A DNA stretch of 64,000 nt from CBDCYS01 sp965224215 (lineage in GTDB: Bacteria > Acidobacteriota > Terriglobia > Bryobacterales > UBA6623). The number at the start of each line of letters is the position of its first letter. Within the stretch, counting starts at the first letter, position 1. The stretch covers positions 248,001 to 312,000 of the forward strand of contig CBDCYS010000043.1 of NCBI GenBank assembly GCA_965224215.1. The letters run 5' to 3'. The position numbers and the translations under genes are program-made. The notes under the pieces are model-generated. The model ran no database searches. It saw only the letters and a list, made by a program, of their open reading frames with translations, and was not told where the DNA came from. Positions 18,368 through 26,639 of the stretch are shown here, piece by piece.

Positions 18368-18567
18368 GCTGGAACCAGCGCCGCGCCGCCGACCGACCGG
18401 CGAAGAACGCCAAGCGAGACTACGACAGGAGTAACGCGGAGGCGGCGGGGCTCATCCTTGCCAGTCCCCAGACGTACGGCGAATTCATGGTTGATTGGGC
18501 AAAGCGGTTCCGGCAGCGACGAGCGGACGAAAAGCTTAGTCAAACAGTTGACAAAGGATTGGCGTGA
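18364..18567 (+). CDS. Small hypothetical phage-type protein (67 aa)
   Basis: Begins at GTG 18364 in a GTGA overlap. Basic N-terminus (SWNQRRAADRPAKNAKRDYD), C-terminal helix (EFMVDWAKRFRQRRADEKL). Unknown family; kept as a gene because of the operon overlap and codon texture. Confidence 0.45.
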   Translation: MSWNQRRAADRPAKNAKRDYDRSNAEAAGLILASPQTYGEFMVDWAKRFRQRRADEKLSQTVDKGLA

Positions 18568-18911
18568 AGTGGTCCAAAGATGTCATAGAGAGCAGCGAAG
18601 TGGTCTGTTTCATCTACTCGATTCGATGGCAGAATTTAGACGGTTTAGACCACTTTGCCATATTCCGCCGTTGTGCGCTTATTCAGGCACACTCCGGGGC
18701 ACCGCCACGTCAAGAGGATGAAGTGTTGATAACAAAGGTGATAGATGGGGTAGGGGGGTGAAATCTCTACAAGTGACCGGCACGGACACCCCAGAAACCG
18801 AACGCGCGTGCAATTGGGTAGAGCCCACAAGAAATTCTGGACCACTTTGGGTCCCAGAATGGGCGGTTTCGACCACTTCATTACGAGTGGGCAGCGAAGG
18901 GAGAATTGAAA

Positions 18912-19235
18912 ATGGAATCCACGCCAAAGCCACCGGAACACCTGACTCGAGAGGCAAAAAGCTGGTGGCGGAAAATCAACGAGGAGTGGGAGTTGGGCAA
19001 AGACGCCTTGCTCGTGCTCCGAGGTGCCCTAGAGTCTTTCGATCGTTGCCAGCAGGCGCGAAAGCTGCTGGAAAAGGAAGGGCTGGTGGTCCTGGACCGA
19101 TTTAAGCAACGGAAAGCACATCCGGCAGCCGCGATTGAGCGGGACAGCCGGCTGCAAATGGTGCGCTGCTGGCGAGCGCTCAATCTCGACGTGGAGCCGC
19201 CGCGTTCGGGTCCAGGGCGACCGCCGGGGAGGTAG
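18912..19235 (+). CDS. Phage terminase small subunit, P27 family
   Basis: About 107 residues from ATG 18912, with a GGGAG at 18899-18903. PPEHLTREAKSWWRKINEEW, DRCQQARKLLEKEGLVVLDRF and KAHPAAAIERDSRLQMVRCWR ALNL are the family hallmarks. Small terminases recognise packaging sites; in satellites they redirect helper-phage capsids. No large terminase or structural gene follows, which supports a satellite rather than a prophage. The gene lies inside the GACCACTT cluster. Confidence 0.85.
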   Translation: MESTPKPPEHLTREAKSWWRKINEEWELGKDALLVLRGALESFDRCQQARKLLEKEGLVVLDRFKQRKAHPAAAIERDSRLQMVRCWRALNLDVEPPRSGPGRPPGR

Positions 19236-19241
19236 ACAGGT

Positions 19242-19667
19242 ATGCCAACGAAGCGACGGAGAAGGGTAAACAAGAAGCACAATGTAACGGGGTTCCAATC
19301 CGCGATTCTTGATATCAGCAACCCACGAGGCTACATCAGACCAGATCCGCTCGGTATGGGAACTGGATTCGACAGCGAAGACCATGTCCGTGAGTGCTGG
19401 CACCAAGTGCGCGAAGAGATCATCCGCGACCGCTGGACAGAGCCGGACCCAGGGGCACAAGAGCTGTGGCTCGACCGTCAGGGCATGCCGACCGCATTCT
19501 GGTTGTACGACGCGCCTGACATCGATGAGAAGCGGCGAGATGGTGAAAGTGACCGAGAGCTGCTGGAGCGGTTTGGAATTACCGATGCCCAGGGCACCAT
19601 CGCGTATCCAACTGTGCAGCCTGGAGCGAATCCCGGAGCGGGTGGGAGACTGATTAATGGGGACTGA
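19242..19667 (+). CDS. Hypothetical protein downstream of the small terminase
   Basis: 141 residues, 6 bp after the terminase stop. Basic N-terminus (TKRRRRVNKKHNV), then an acidic body with EDHVRECWHQVREEIIRDRW and GAQELWLDRQGMPTAFWLYD. No family recognised; last gene of the satellite operon before a strong terminator. Confidence 0.6.
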   Translation: MPTKRRRRVNKKHNVTGFQSAILDISNPRGYIRPDPLGMGTGFDSEDHVRECWHQVREEIIRDRWTEPDPGAQELWLDRQGMPTAFWLYDAPDIDEKRRDGESDRELLERFGITDAQGTIAYPTVQPGANPGAGGRLINGD

Positions 19668-19821
19668 CCACTTCTCAAGCTCCGCGTGGACCTCGGTTGG
19701 CTGCGGTGCGTGGTTGGTGCTGATGCGGCTGGCGGTGTGGGGGTTTCTAGAGTTTCGGCTGGGGCTGTTGCTCGGGGTTGGCCGTGGTAGGGTGCTAGAA
19801 GTTTCGTCGTATTCTCCTTGT

Positions 19822-19865
19822 GGCACCGCCGGATAATCGCGTTGTTACTTCCGGCGGTGCCTTTT
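19822..19865 (+). terminator. Rho-independent terminator of the satellite operon
   Basis: Perfect 11-bp stem GGCACCGCCGG (19822-19832) with CCGGCGGTGCC (19851-19861), an 18-nt loop and TTTT at 19862-19865. It lies about 155 bp after the last satellite gene and can also serve the minus-strand fragment ending at 19872. Confidence 0.85.
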
Positions 19866-19871
19866 CTATTT

Positions 19872-20162
19872 TCAAGAGCAGCCCCCCGCAGGATCGCAAT
19901 TAAACGCGCCATCTGGCAAGGGCTTTTTGCCGATGTTGCGGGTGTCTTGCTGGTAGGTGGTGCCGTTGCTTACTAAGCAGTGCTTCGCAATAGTGACGTT
20001 GCTCCACAGCGACCATTTCTCATCAGTCAACAGGCGCTCGACAGCCTGGCGCTTGTCGGCGTTCGTTCGCCGAATGCCGTTCGTGGCATTCGCCCCGCAA
20101 GCGTACAGGATCGCGTCGCGCTTGCCCCGGCGAGAGCCCCTTTCCGTTGCTTGCCCAATCAC
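19872..20162 (-). pseudogene. ParB-like DNA-binding protein fragment
   Basis: RRGKRDAILYACGANATNGI then RRTNADKRQAVERLLTDEKWSLWSNVTIAKHC is the conserved middle of ParB-like nuclease/partition proteins often found in phages and islands (usually LRRTNADKRKAV ... WSDREIA). The N-terminal ParB domain is missing, and after IAKHC the sequence no longer matches the expected helix-turn-helix (GVSHTFV), so the gene is truncated and probably frameshifted. Confidence 0.6.
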
Positions 20163-20327
20163 TTTACTTCCGAATTGCCTACTCCGTAGACATACAGAAC
20201 GTCGAGCAGTTCACGGTCATTGCAAATGCGGGGCTTATCGCGTATTCTGACTTTGGCACGGTAGTTGCAGCTAAGGGAATCGACTGCCAATCACGGCAAA
20301 CGAGAGGAACAGCAAAGGAGAAATCAA

Positions 20328-20477
20328 ATGTCAGAGGAAACTAAGAAAGACGAATCAGCAATCGAAGAATCAGACGCGCAATCGGAACTATCGAACGAGC
20401 AACTTGAGGAGGCAGCGGGCGGGCGCGGTGCGATTGCCCCAACAACGCGATCGGCCCCAACAGTCTACTTAGCCTGA
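20328..20477 (+). CDS. Putative RiPP precursor with double-glycine leader
   Basis: 49 residues with AAGGAG at 20315-20320, seven bases before the ATG. An acidic leader (SEETKKDESAIEESDAQ) ends in ELSNEQLEEAAGG, the double-glycine motif recognised by C39 peptidase transporters. The 17-residue core R33-A49 (RGAIAPTTRSAPTVYLA) has no Cys. An overlapping frame stays open to 20566 and reads CDCPNNAIGPNSLLSLK after the same Gly-rich codons, so a one-base frameshift may have changed the original core. No modification enzyme or transporter is visible nearby. The class is therefore unassigned. Confidence 0.6.
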   Translation: MSEETKKDESAIEESDAQSELSNEQLEEAAGGRGAIAPTTRSAPTVYLA

Positions 20478-20576
20478 AAACCATAGCGCCAGATCCCGAA
20501 GATGGCGAAGAAGAAATGCCCGGGATAACCAACCTGATCGATGGAGGGAGAGGAAACGATCGTTAGCCAGAACGGC

Positions 20577-20665
20577 GGCGAGTGAGCGCACGCGCGCCTT
20601 CGTGCGGTGGGCGCCACAAGCCGCAGAGGCTCGCGGTGGCAGCCGGTTGCAGCCATCGCTTTACA
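20577..20665 (+). repeat. Structured repeat, copy 1
   Basis: Contains nested inverted repeats GCCAC-AAGCC-GCAGA-GGCTC-GC-GTGGC (20613-20640) and ends with GCAGCCATCGC. A related unit with compensating stem changes lies at about 21115-21225. Confidence 0.45.
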
Positions 20666-20813
20666 CTGTCCACGCGGACAGATAGAGGTCCCGCCGGGTG
20701 CTTCGGTTCAGTGAAAGGGTATCTCGTTCCCGTTGATGCGAACGAACTCGACCCGCCGCCCGCGCTCCATCCTGCTGTCGAGTTCGCAGCCTCACCGCCG
20801 TTTTGGAGTCGCG

Positions 20814-20999
20814 TTACTCATCGTAAAACCATGACCCAATGTCACCCGCAAACATGTCTGCATAGGCGCTCACCCGTTTTCGTGCTTCCGGGTCCTCTAA
20901 ACGGCTGATGACCGATTTCGCCTCTTCCATCAGCCTCACGATATGCGTGATTGCGAGAAGTTCGGTTAGTGGTCGTTCGGGCTTTTCTAATATGGGCAT
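20814..20999 (-). CDS. Small hypothetical protein (61 aa)
   Basis: MPILEKPERPLTELLAITHI, VRLMEEAKSVISRLEDPEARKRVSAYADMF. Predicted mostly helical, no family. It sits between two copies of a structured repeat. Confidence 0.45.
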   Translation of the reverse strand: MPILEKPERPLTELLAITHIVRLMEEAKSVISRLEDPEARKRVSAYADMFAGDIGSWFYDE

Positions 21000-21114
21000 T
21001 GATTTTCTCTGAAAATCTCTCTTCTGTTACTATTTTGCGGGAAGCCAGCCATAGAAGGAGCCATATTGCGTGGTAAAACAATCATAAAGAATTGGGACCG
21101 GGTTGAGCCGAGCG

Positions 21115-21225
21115 GCGCGATTGGCGGCGGGGCGTCTACTGCGTCTTCGTCCGGTGCCCCCCAAGCCGCAGGGGCTCTCGGGGAGGCATCAGGGTCAGGG
21201 TAGGCAGCCATCGCCTGCAAGCGCA
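21115..21225 (+). repeat. Structured repeat, copy 2
   Basis: The core AAGCCGCAGGGGCT with outer arms TGCC and GGCA (21155-21187) corresponds to copy 1 and is likewise followed by GGCAGCCATCGC. The stems differ from copy 1 in sequence but still pair. Confidence 0.45.
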
Positions 21226-21246
21226 CACGCGCTGCCGCCTGCCCCC

Positions 21247-21274
21247 AAAAAAATTCCGCTGGGGCTTCGCCCCA
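21247..21274 (-). terminator. Terminator after the TIR-SUMF1 gene
   Basis: On the minus strand TGGGGC-GAA-GCCCCA (21260-21274) is followed by GCGGAA and a T7 run (A7 at 21247-21253 on the plus strand), about 25 bp after the reconstructed stop at 21298. Confidence 0.6.
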
Positions 21275-21297
21275 TTAAAGGGAAAAGGGAAAAAGAG

Positions 21298-22590
21298 TTA
21301 AGGGGAAAGAACTTCCCGGGCACAACGGAATCCGATGACGCCGTACCTGCCCTCGGGAGCGACCGCGACACGGCCCGACGCACGCAGGCCCCCGGATTGT
21401 AGGCCCACGACCCGCCGCGCAAAACCCGCCCCTTACCGCTCGACGGTCCTTGCGGGTCCCTGTCGGAAGATTGCGAGTAGTAATTATCGTCGTACCAATC
21501 CGAGCACCACTCCCAGACGTTCCCAGCCATGTCGTATAGCCCGAGGTCATTGGCAGGGTAGCTGCCCACCACGGACGTTCCATCCAGGTGCCCTCCATAA
21601 TTCGCGTGCTTCTCGCTGATCTCGTCACCCCAGGGATAGACGAGTCCGCTTTTCCCACCCCGTGCCGCATATTCCCACTCGGCTTCCGCTGGAAGGCGTC
21701 CGTCCGCCCACTGGCAGTAGGCAACGGCTTTGTCCCAAGGGAGTTCAACTATGGGGGTGGTCTCGCTTCTGCCAGTCGGGATTGAAATCGGGAGCATCCG
21801 GCATCTCTGTCCGCGTCTCTTCAGCGAAGCGTTTATACGCTGCAACTGTCACCGGCGTCTTGGCTAGCCAGAACCCCTTGCTGATGGTGACTGGATGCTG
21901 GGGCTTCTCATCTTCGCTGGCTTTGTCGTCCCCTTCAACCGCGCCCATCTGGAAAGTGCCCGGCGGTATCCAGACGTACCCCAAGCCGTCCTTTGGGTTG
22001 GTGCGGACAGTTCCGGGCTCAATAATCGCGGGTTGTTGTATCTCAGTGACCGGCGCTGTGGGTGCCTCAGGCGTAAGTTCCTGGGTCTCGGCGGCAGTTT
22101 GACTGGGAGCTGGCGTTTCTGCTTGTGGAATTCTGACAAGGTCTTCGAGCGCAGCAATTAAGCGGTTAGCGTCTTCCCCAAAACGTTCGTGCGTAATCTG
22201 CACGGCTTGAAGACGCGGGACGGTCGATAGGGAATCCGGCAGACGGTCGGGGCTTGGCATGCCTGCCCCTTCCAACAAGGCGGGAACGATGCGAACGCTG
22301 CCTTTGATAGCCGTTTCTATCTCCAGCCGCACGTAGTCCAGCGGGTCATCGATACGCCGTTTTCGACCCTTGTGAGCCGTCAACCATCTCTTGCCCATAA
22401 GGGCAATCAGGACATCACAGGAATTCACCCATTGGTCGATGAGTTTCACGAAGTCGTCGCCGGGCTTGATGCTGGTGTCAACATCCATGAAAACATGTTC
22501 TTTGCCGAACTCACGCTCTAGTCGGTCGTACAAGCGACCGGCGAAACCGGCGCTGTCGCCTCTTCGGTAGCAGATGAAAATTCCCGGCAC
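21298..22590 (-). pseudogene. TIR-SUMF1 fusion protein, two frameshifts
   Basis: From ATG 22590 the N-terminus is a bacterial TIR domain (IFICYRRGDSAGFAGRLYDR ... VFMDVDTSIKPGDDFV ... NSCDVLIALMGKRWL ... YVRLEIETA). A Pro/Thr-rich linker leads to a formylglycine-generating-enzyme-like SUMF1 domain (YVWIPPGTFQMG ... FWLAKTPVTVAAYKRF ... LPWDKAVAYCQW ... GNVWEWCSDWYDD ... RGGSW). At 21753-21757 a run of five C makes the frame stop after DHPHS; with four C it reads RDHPIVELPWDK and continues. A second shift near 21390 is needed to reach GRYGVIGFRCAREV and the stop at 21298. TIR domains usually hydrolyse NAD or transmit defence signals. Confidence 0.85.
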
Positions 22591-22731
22591 GGTGTTGACT
22601 CTGGCAGAACGAACTAGCGCAGCAAAGTATAGCGATTAGGGACATTGGGGTGCAATCATGGGCTAGTCGCGGACTCTGATGCCCACCCGCGCGCGATGAA
22701 CGCAATGAAAACGCCGCGCCCTTGACCGGCT

Positions 22732-22860
22732 TTAAGGTTGGGGGAATTCCACCGGGGCTACGGGGCGTCCGTCTATCCAGGACAGGATTTCTGCGGTGTC
22801 ACGACCCCTGAGCAAGTCGGTTAGAGCGTTGGCGAGCACGGCGGCGGCGAGGGAGCGCAC
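22732..22860 (-). CDS. Short possible coding fragment
   Basis: GTG 22860: RSLAAAVLANALTDLLRGRD and TAEILSWIDGRPVAPVEFPQ. Looks like the C-terminal tail of a longer protein; the 53 bp to the right belong to unrecognised sequence before the insertion element. The rest of 22591-22913 holds the upstream region of the TIR gene and nothing else recognisable. Confidence 0.3.
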   Translation of the reverse strand: MRSLAAAVLANALTDLLRGRDTAEILSWIDGRPVAPVEFPQP

Positions 22861-22913
22861 TTAGGCCGAAGTGTCGCACGTTGCTGACATCGCGCTGACA
22901 CAGAAGATTTTGA

Positions 22914-24733
22914 TGTCAACGCCAAGTAGAAATGTCCTATTCGCTGCCAAGTAGAAATGTCCGCTTTGGGGCAGGTGGCTGGAGAGGCGATGGTAGAGTG
23001 GTTGGCGTTGAGGGCAGGGTCGCGCCTGCTCTTGATGCCCAAGGCCGAAGCGATGGAGCTGGCTCCCAAGCAATCGGCTGAAGCAGACGACCCTCTGGCC
23101 TCCCGGTCAGAGGGTTTTCTGTTCGTGACAGAGATTGCTTTGGTGAAGCTTCGGAGCGGAGGCCTTGGGCTTCGCCAACGCGACGATCGCTGGGCGCCGT
23201 TTGCCCGGCGCTCCCCATAGCGTCTTGGTTTGGCAGCGACTGCCAACTCAGCGCATCGGCCCGATGGGCGCTCCGCATAGAGTCTTGGTTTGGCAGCGAC
23301 TCGTAGTCCTGCGTATCGTCTCGCCGAGCGCCGGATGCCTGCGCCGCTTGCCACACAGGCGGGCTGTCTTTCAGATCGAAGTCCTTCATCCAGTCGCTGC
23401 TTCGCTTGCCGGCAGCTTTGCCGTCAGCCTTCTCGGCCGCTGCCGCAGCGGGTTCCGCCTGGGCGCTCTTGGGCTGCGGGCGCTCCGATTGGGGCTGCGC
23501 GCCGCAGCGCTTCAGCGCCAGTTCGTGCTTGCCGCAGCGCGCGGCCAGGACACCGTCCAGGCGTCTCTCCACCCGCACTCGGCTGTTTCGCAGACCCGGC
23601 ACAATCGCCTTGCGGTCGATTTGATAGCTCTTTCCCCGGAAGCGAATCGTGTAGTCGTTGGCGACCCGCCGCGTCTCGACGTGGCTCAGCGCCGAGTCCA
23701 GATCGTGCTCGGGACCTAGCTCGCGATGCGCCTCGTCGGGGTGAGCCGGCTGCACCCGCAACGTGGCGTTCCACCAGGGCAGAAACTCGCTTTCCAGGTA
23801 GGCGTTGGCCTGTTCGATCGTCGTGGCCCCGGCCACCCGCAGACCCTTCACCAGGCGGTCCTGGGCGGTGCCAAAGCTGCGCTCGACGCGGCCTTTGGCC
23901 TGCGGCGAATAGGCCGTGATCGATTCGATGTCCAGCTCCTGGAGCGCCCGCCCGATCTGCGTGGGAGGCAAGAGCTTGGGGTCCTCGCCGGCGCTGTTTT
24001 TGGGCGTGTTGACAAACAGGCTGGCGCGGTCGGTGTAGAAGGCTACGGGTCGGCCGTTTTGTTCCAGATACGTCTTCAGCAAACGGCGATTCTCTTCGCC
24101 CGAGTCGTGCCGGACGAAGCGCGCCAGCAACTCGCTGCTGGCGTCGTCGATCATGCCGATCAGGTACAGCTTCTCCCCGCGTCCCTCCAGCCAGTCGTGC
24201 TCGGAGGTGTCCCATTGCACCAGCTCGCAGCGGCAACTGCGGCGGGGCCGCCACGGATGCGGGCGTCCTGACTTGCGGCGGCGGGGCTTCCACAGGCCCG
24301 CGGCGGCCATCCAACGGCGCAGCGTTTCGGGGCCGACTTGGACGCCGTGGCGCTGCTCGAGATACTCCGCCGCCAGAGTCGGGCCAAAGCCGGCGTAGAC
24401 GGGTTGGGAGAGGATTGCCACGGCTTGTTTTTCCGCCTTGGCGCTGAGCTTGCGGTTGGACGCGCGGCCCCGCGCGGCATGGACCACGGCCTGGTCGCCT
24501 TCGCTGCGAAGCTTCGCCAGCAGCCGCCTCAGATGCCGTTCGCTGAGGCCCGTCTGCTGGGCGGCCTGCTTTTGCGTGATGAGTTTTTTGTCTGCTTTGC
24601 GCAGCGCCACCAGCCGGTCGCGCTCTCGTTGTGTCAGTAGTAGTTGTCCTTGCTTGCTCACCCCTCCAGGCTGACCTTGTCAATAGGACATTTCTACTTG
24701 GCACGTTTAGGACATTATCACTCGGCAGCGACA
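22914..24733 (-). mobile_element. ISNCY/IS1202-like element, copy 1 (1820 bp)
   Basis: The ends are TGTCAACGCCAAGTAGAAATG on the left and the complement of TGTCGCTGCCGAGTGATAATG on the right. A 15-bp duplication CACAGAAGATTTTGA flanks it (22899-22913 and 24734-24748). Each end has a second subterminal copy of GCCAAGTAGAAATGTCC. The element ends 49 bp from the tRNA-Arg gene. Confidence 0.9.
22937..24661 (-). CDS. ISNCY-family transposase (copy 1, read-through form)
   Basis: 574 residues. An N-terminal helix-turn-helix (ITQKQAAQQTGLSERHLRRL) is followed by an RNase-H-like DDE core: Asp in QWDTSEHDWLEG, Asp in AFYTDRASLF and Glu in KGRVERSFGTAQD. Compared with copy 2 it continues past position 452 into a tail with two SLPNQD repeats and low complexity because TAC replaces a TAG stop; the tail runs to the end of the element and may not be native. 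Catalytic part intact. Confidence 0.88.
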   Translation of the reverse strand: MSKQGQLLLTQRERDRLVALRKADKKLITQKQAAQQTGLSERHLRRLLAKLRSEGDQAVVHAARGRASNRKLSAKAEKQAVAILSQPVYAGFGPTLAAEYLEQRHGVQVGPETLRRWMAAAGLWKPRRRKSGRPHPWRPRRSCRCELVQWDTSEHDWLEGRGEKLYLIGMIDDASSELLARFVRHDSGEENRRLLKTYLEQNGRPVAFYTDRASLFVNTPKNSAGEDPKLLPPTQIGRALQELDIESITAYSPQAKGRVERSFGTAQDRLVKGLRVAGATTIEQANAYLESEFLPWWNATLRVQPAHPDEAHRELGPEHDLDSALSHVETRRVANDYTIRFRGKSYQIDRKAIVPGLRNSRVRVERRLDGVLAARCGKHELALKRCGAQPQSERPQPKSAQAEPAAAAAEKADGKAAGKRSSDWMKDFDLKDSPPVWQAAQASGARRDDTQDYESLPNQDSMRSAHRADALSWQSLPNQDAMGSAGQTAPSDRRVGEAQGLRSEASPKQSLSRTENPLTGRPEGRLLQPIAWEPAPSLRPWASRAGATLPSTPTTLPSPLQPPAPKRTFLLGSE

Positions 24734-24782
24734 CACAGAAGATTTTGACCGGCTGGGATTACTCGTAAGATGCTGAAAAAAA

Positions 24783-24859
24783 TGGCGCGCTCGGAGAGAT
24801 TCGAACTCCCGACCTTCTGGTCCGTAGCCAGACGCTCTATCCAGCTGAGCTACGAGCGC
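24783..24859 (-). tRNA. tRNA-Arg (anticodon ACG)
   Basis: 77 nt including encoded CCA. Acceptor stem GCGCTCG/CGAGCGC, D-arm AGCTCAGCTGGATAGAGC, anticodon loop CTACGGA, T-arm with GTTCGAATC. The following gene-free 50 bp separate it from the ISNCY element. Confidence 0.97.
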
Positions 24860-25051
24860 GTTGGGGTGGAGGTGACTGTTTGAGGCCGCACTTCTGCCGC
24901 AGCCCCGGCTTCTGCGGAAAGCCTGACTCAATACTACCGCGCGTCGGATTGACTGTCAAACCGGGAGTCGGACCAGCCACGTTCACGTGGCTTGATTTCA
25001 TACAGGCCGGTCTTTTAAGGACCGATGTCCCTGCCCCCCAGGAGAATCTCC

Positions 25052-25159
25052 ATGTGGCCAACCGTTAGCAACGGTCGTTTCGGCGGTCGCGGCTCCGACG
25101 GCTATAACTCCAACAATCGTGGCTCCAACAGTCAGACCCGAGAGTTCGGCGACGAATGA
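25052..25159 (+). CDS. Possible 35-residue Gly/Asn/Arg-rich peptide
   Basis: ATG 25052 with GGAG seven bases upstream; reads MWPTVSNGRFGGRGSDGYNS and ends REFGDE. No family. The remainder of 24860-25649 shows a GCCACGTTCACGTGGC hairpin near 24976-24991, and nothing else that I can call a gene. Confidence 0.35.
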   Translation: MWPTVSNGRFGGRGSDGYNSNNRGSNSQTREFGDE

Positions 25160-25315
25160 CCGAATTAACCGTCGTCCGCCCGCACCCGAATCCGCCAGTC
25201 AGAGCCGCGCCGGCCGGCCCCCCTAAATCCACAAAATTCCAACGACCCAACTTCCAGTCACGGATTCACAAGAGAAAGAATCCCATTGTTATCAAGAAAT
25301 ACGCCCGCTTGAGAC

Positions 25316-25343
25316 TTGACAAACGCGAATGCTGCGCTATGCT
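25316..25343 (+). promoter_or_regulatory. Sigma70-like promoter upstream of metF
   Basis: TTGACA at 25316-25321, 16-bp spacer, TATGCT at 25338-25343. It lies about 300 bp before metF; the long leader has no riboswitch that I recognise. Confidence 0.5.
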
Positions 25344-25649
25344 GAGAGCGGTGAAATGATCGACGGACGATCATTCACTGCGCCGTCACGAATGCATGTT
25401 CACGAAAGGCCCGTTCACGAAAGAAATGAAAAGCTGAGTTGGCTCGTGTAGGGGCAAAAAACGCGAAATCATGACAGAATCTGCCAATTCCTGCAGTCGA
25501 GGTTTCCGATTCACTGAAATAAAAGAACTTACGAGTTTCTTCGAAGCCTCCACCGAGGCGCGAAGGGTCGACAGTTAACTCATATAGTAGTCGCAAAAGA
25601 CACGAAAACCACTAGAAAACTATCCGCCAGTGTCACTGAACTTCAATCC

Positions 25650-26576
25650 ATGAAGATCATAGAACTCCTTCACGCCGGAAAACAGCCCGTTTCGTTCGAG
25701 TTTTTTCCACCGAAGAACGACGCTGGATTTGAAGACTTGTTTCGGACGATTGCCGCCTTGAAGCCGCTCGATCCAAGTTACGTTTCCGTCACCTATGGCG
25801 CGGGGGGCAGCACGCGAAGCAAGACTGTCGATCTGGTCAAGAGGATCAAACACGAAATTGGGCTCGAGCCGATGGCGCACTTAACCTGCGTCGGCGCTAC
25901 GAGAGAGGAAATCGAGTCGGTACTGGACGATCTGCAAGCCGCGGGTGTAGAGAACGTTTTGCCGCTGCGCGGTGATCCGCCCAAGGGGGAAGCGGAGTTC
26001 GTAAAGACCCAGGGAGGCTTTGCATACGCCAGCGAACTCGTGAAATTCGTTCGGAGCCGCTACTCTTTCTGTCTTGCCGGCGCCTGCTATCCCGAGAAGC
26101 ACCCGGAAGCGGCAAGCGCGGAAACGGATCTGGATAACCTAAAACAGAAGGTGGATGCGGGCGTCGACTTCCTGATCACGCAGTTGTTTTTTGACAACGA
26201 AGATTTCTTTCGTTTTCGTGACCGGGCCGCCGCCGGCGGTATCCGCCTGCCAATTCTGGCGGGCATCATGCCGATTCTCAACGTCAAGCAGGTCAAGCGA
26301 TTTACGCAGATGTGCGGTGCGGCGATCCCCCTAAAATTGTTATCCAAGATTGAAGCCGTGGAGGACGACACGGAAGCCGTCAGGCAGCTCGGTGTCTATC
26401 ATGCCGCGCAGCAATGCGAAGGTCTTCTGCACAACGATGTAGCGGGCCTGCACTTCTACACTTTGAATCGCTCGACCGCTACACGAGCGATTTATCAGCA
26501 GATCAAAAAGTTATTGCGCGGCGAAGACGGCGCCCAGCAGCATAACCAGCTTCCCCTGGCTTTCGGAAATCCATAG
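25650..26576 (+). CDS. metF: Methylenetetrahydrofolate reductase
   Basis: 308 residues, a TIM-barrel flavoprotein that reduces 5,10-methylene-THF to 5-methyl-THF for methionine synthesis in the cytosol. Family motifs are complete: VSFEFFPPKND near the start with the catalytic Glu, SVTYGAGGS, HLTCVG, VLPLRGDPPKG with the FAD-contacting Asp, ITQLFFD and AGIMPI. Length is normal. It stands alone between two ISNCY elements, the second beginning 64 bp after its stop, so the gene survived insertions on both sides. Confidence 0.96.
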   Translation: MKIIELLHAGKQPVSFEFFPPKNDAGFEDLFRTIAALKPLDPSYVSVTYGAGGSTRSKTVDLVKRIKHEIGLEPMAHLTCVGATREEIESVLDDLQAAGVENVLPLRGDPPKGEAEFVKTQGGFAYASELVKFVRSRYSFCLAGACYPEKHPEAASAETDLDNLKQKVDAGVDFLITQLFFDNEDFFRFRDRAAAGGIRLPILAGIMPILNVKQVKRFTQMCGAAIPLKLLSKIEAVEDDTEAVRQLGVYHAAQQCEGLLHNDVAGLHFYTLNRSTATRAIYQQIKKLLRGEDGAQQHNQLPLAFGNP

Positions 26577-26639
26577 CACTTGCGCCTGGGCGGAGCTCGG
26601 CCATTCAGACCGAAAGACCGTCCTGCGGGCGAAACTCGG

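Larger units (their letters stand above)
18567..19673. repeat. Cluster of six GACCACTT octamers around the small-terminase gene
   Basis: GACCACTT occurs at 18648-18655, 18840-18847, 18871-18878 and 19666-19673 on the plus strand and as AAGTGGTC at 18567-18574 and 18598-18605. A seventh copy sits at 31081-31088, right at the start of the other P27-type terminase gene. Six copies in 1.1 kb is far more than expected for an 8-mer (about 0.03 by chance). Candidate binding sites for a satellite regulator or a packaging recognition site. Confidence 0.7.

Noticed and set aside
18564..18761. A 65-codon plus-strand frame before the small terminase
   Set aside because: Overlaps two GACCACTT words, has no family and no good start; kept out as a gene.
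15188..19667. CRISPR or CRISPR-like array from the repeated GACCACTT words
   Set aside because: Repeats are only 8 bp, irregularly spaced, in both orientations and partly inside genes; no cas genes.
23219..23305. Tandem repeat CGTCTTGGTTTGGCAGCGACT in the ISNCY tail as a separate repeat element
   Set aside because: It is part of the element, present in both copies, and encodes the duplicated SLPNQD tail.
25344..25649. SAM- or cobalamin-type riboswitch in the metF leader
   Set aside because: I could not find the conserved core or pairing of known SAM, SAH or B12 riboswitch classes in the 300-nt leader.
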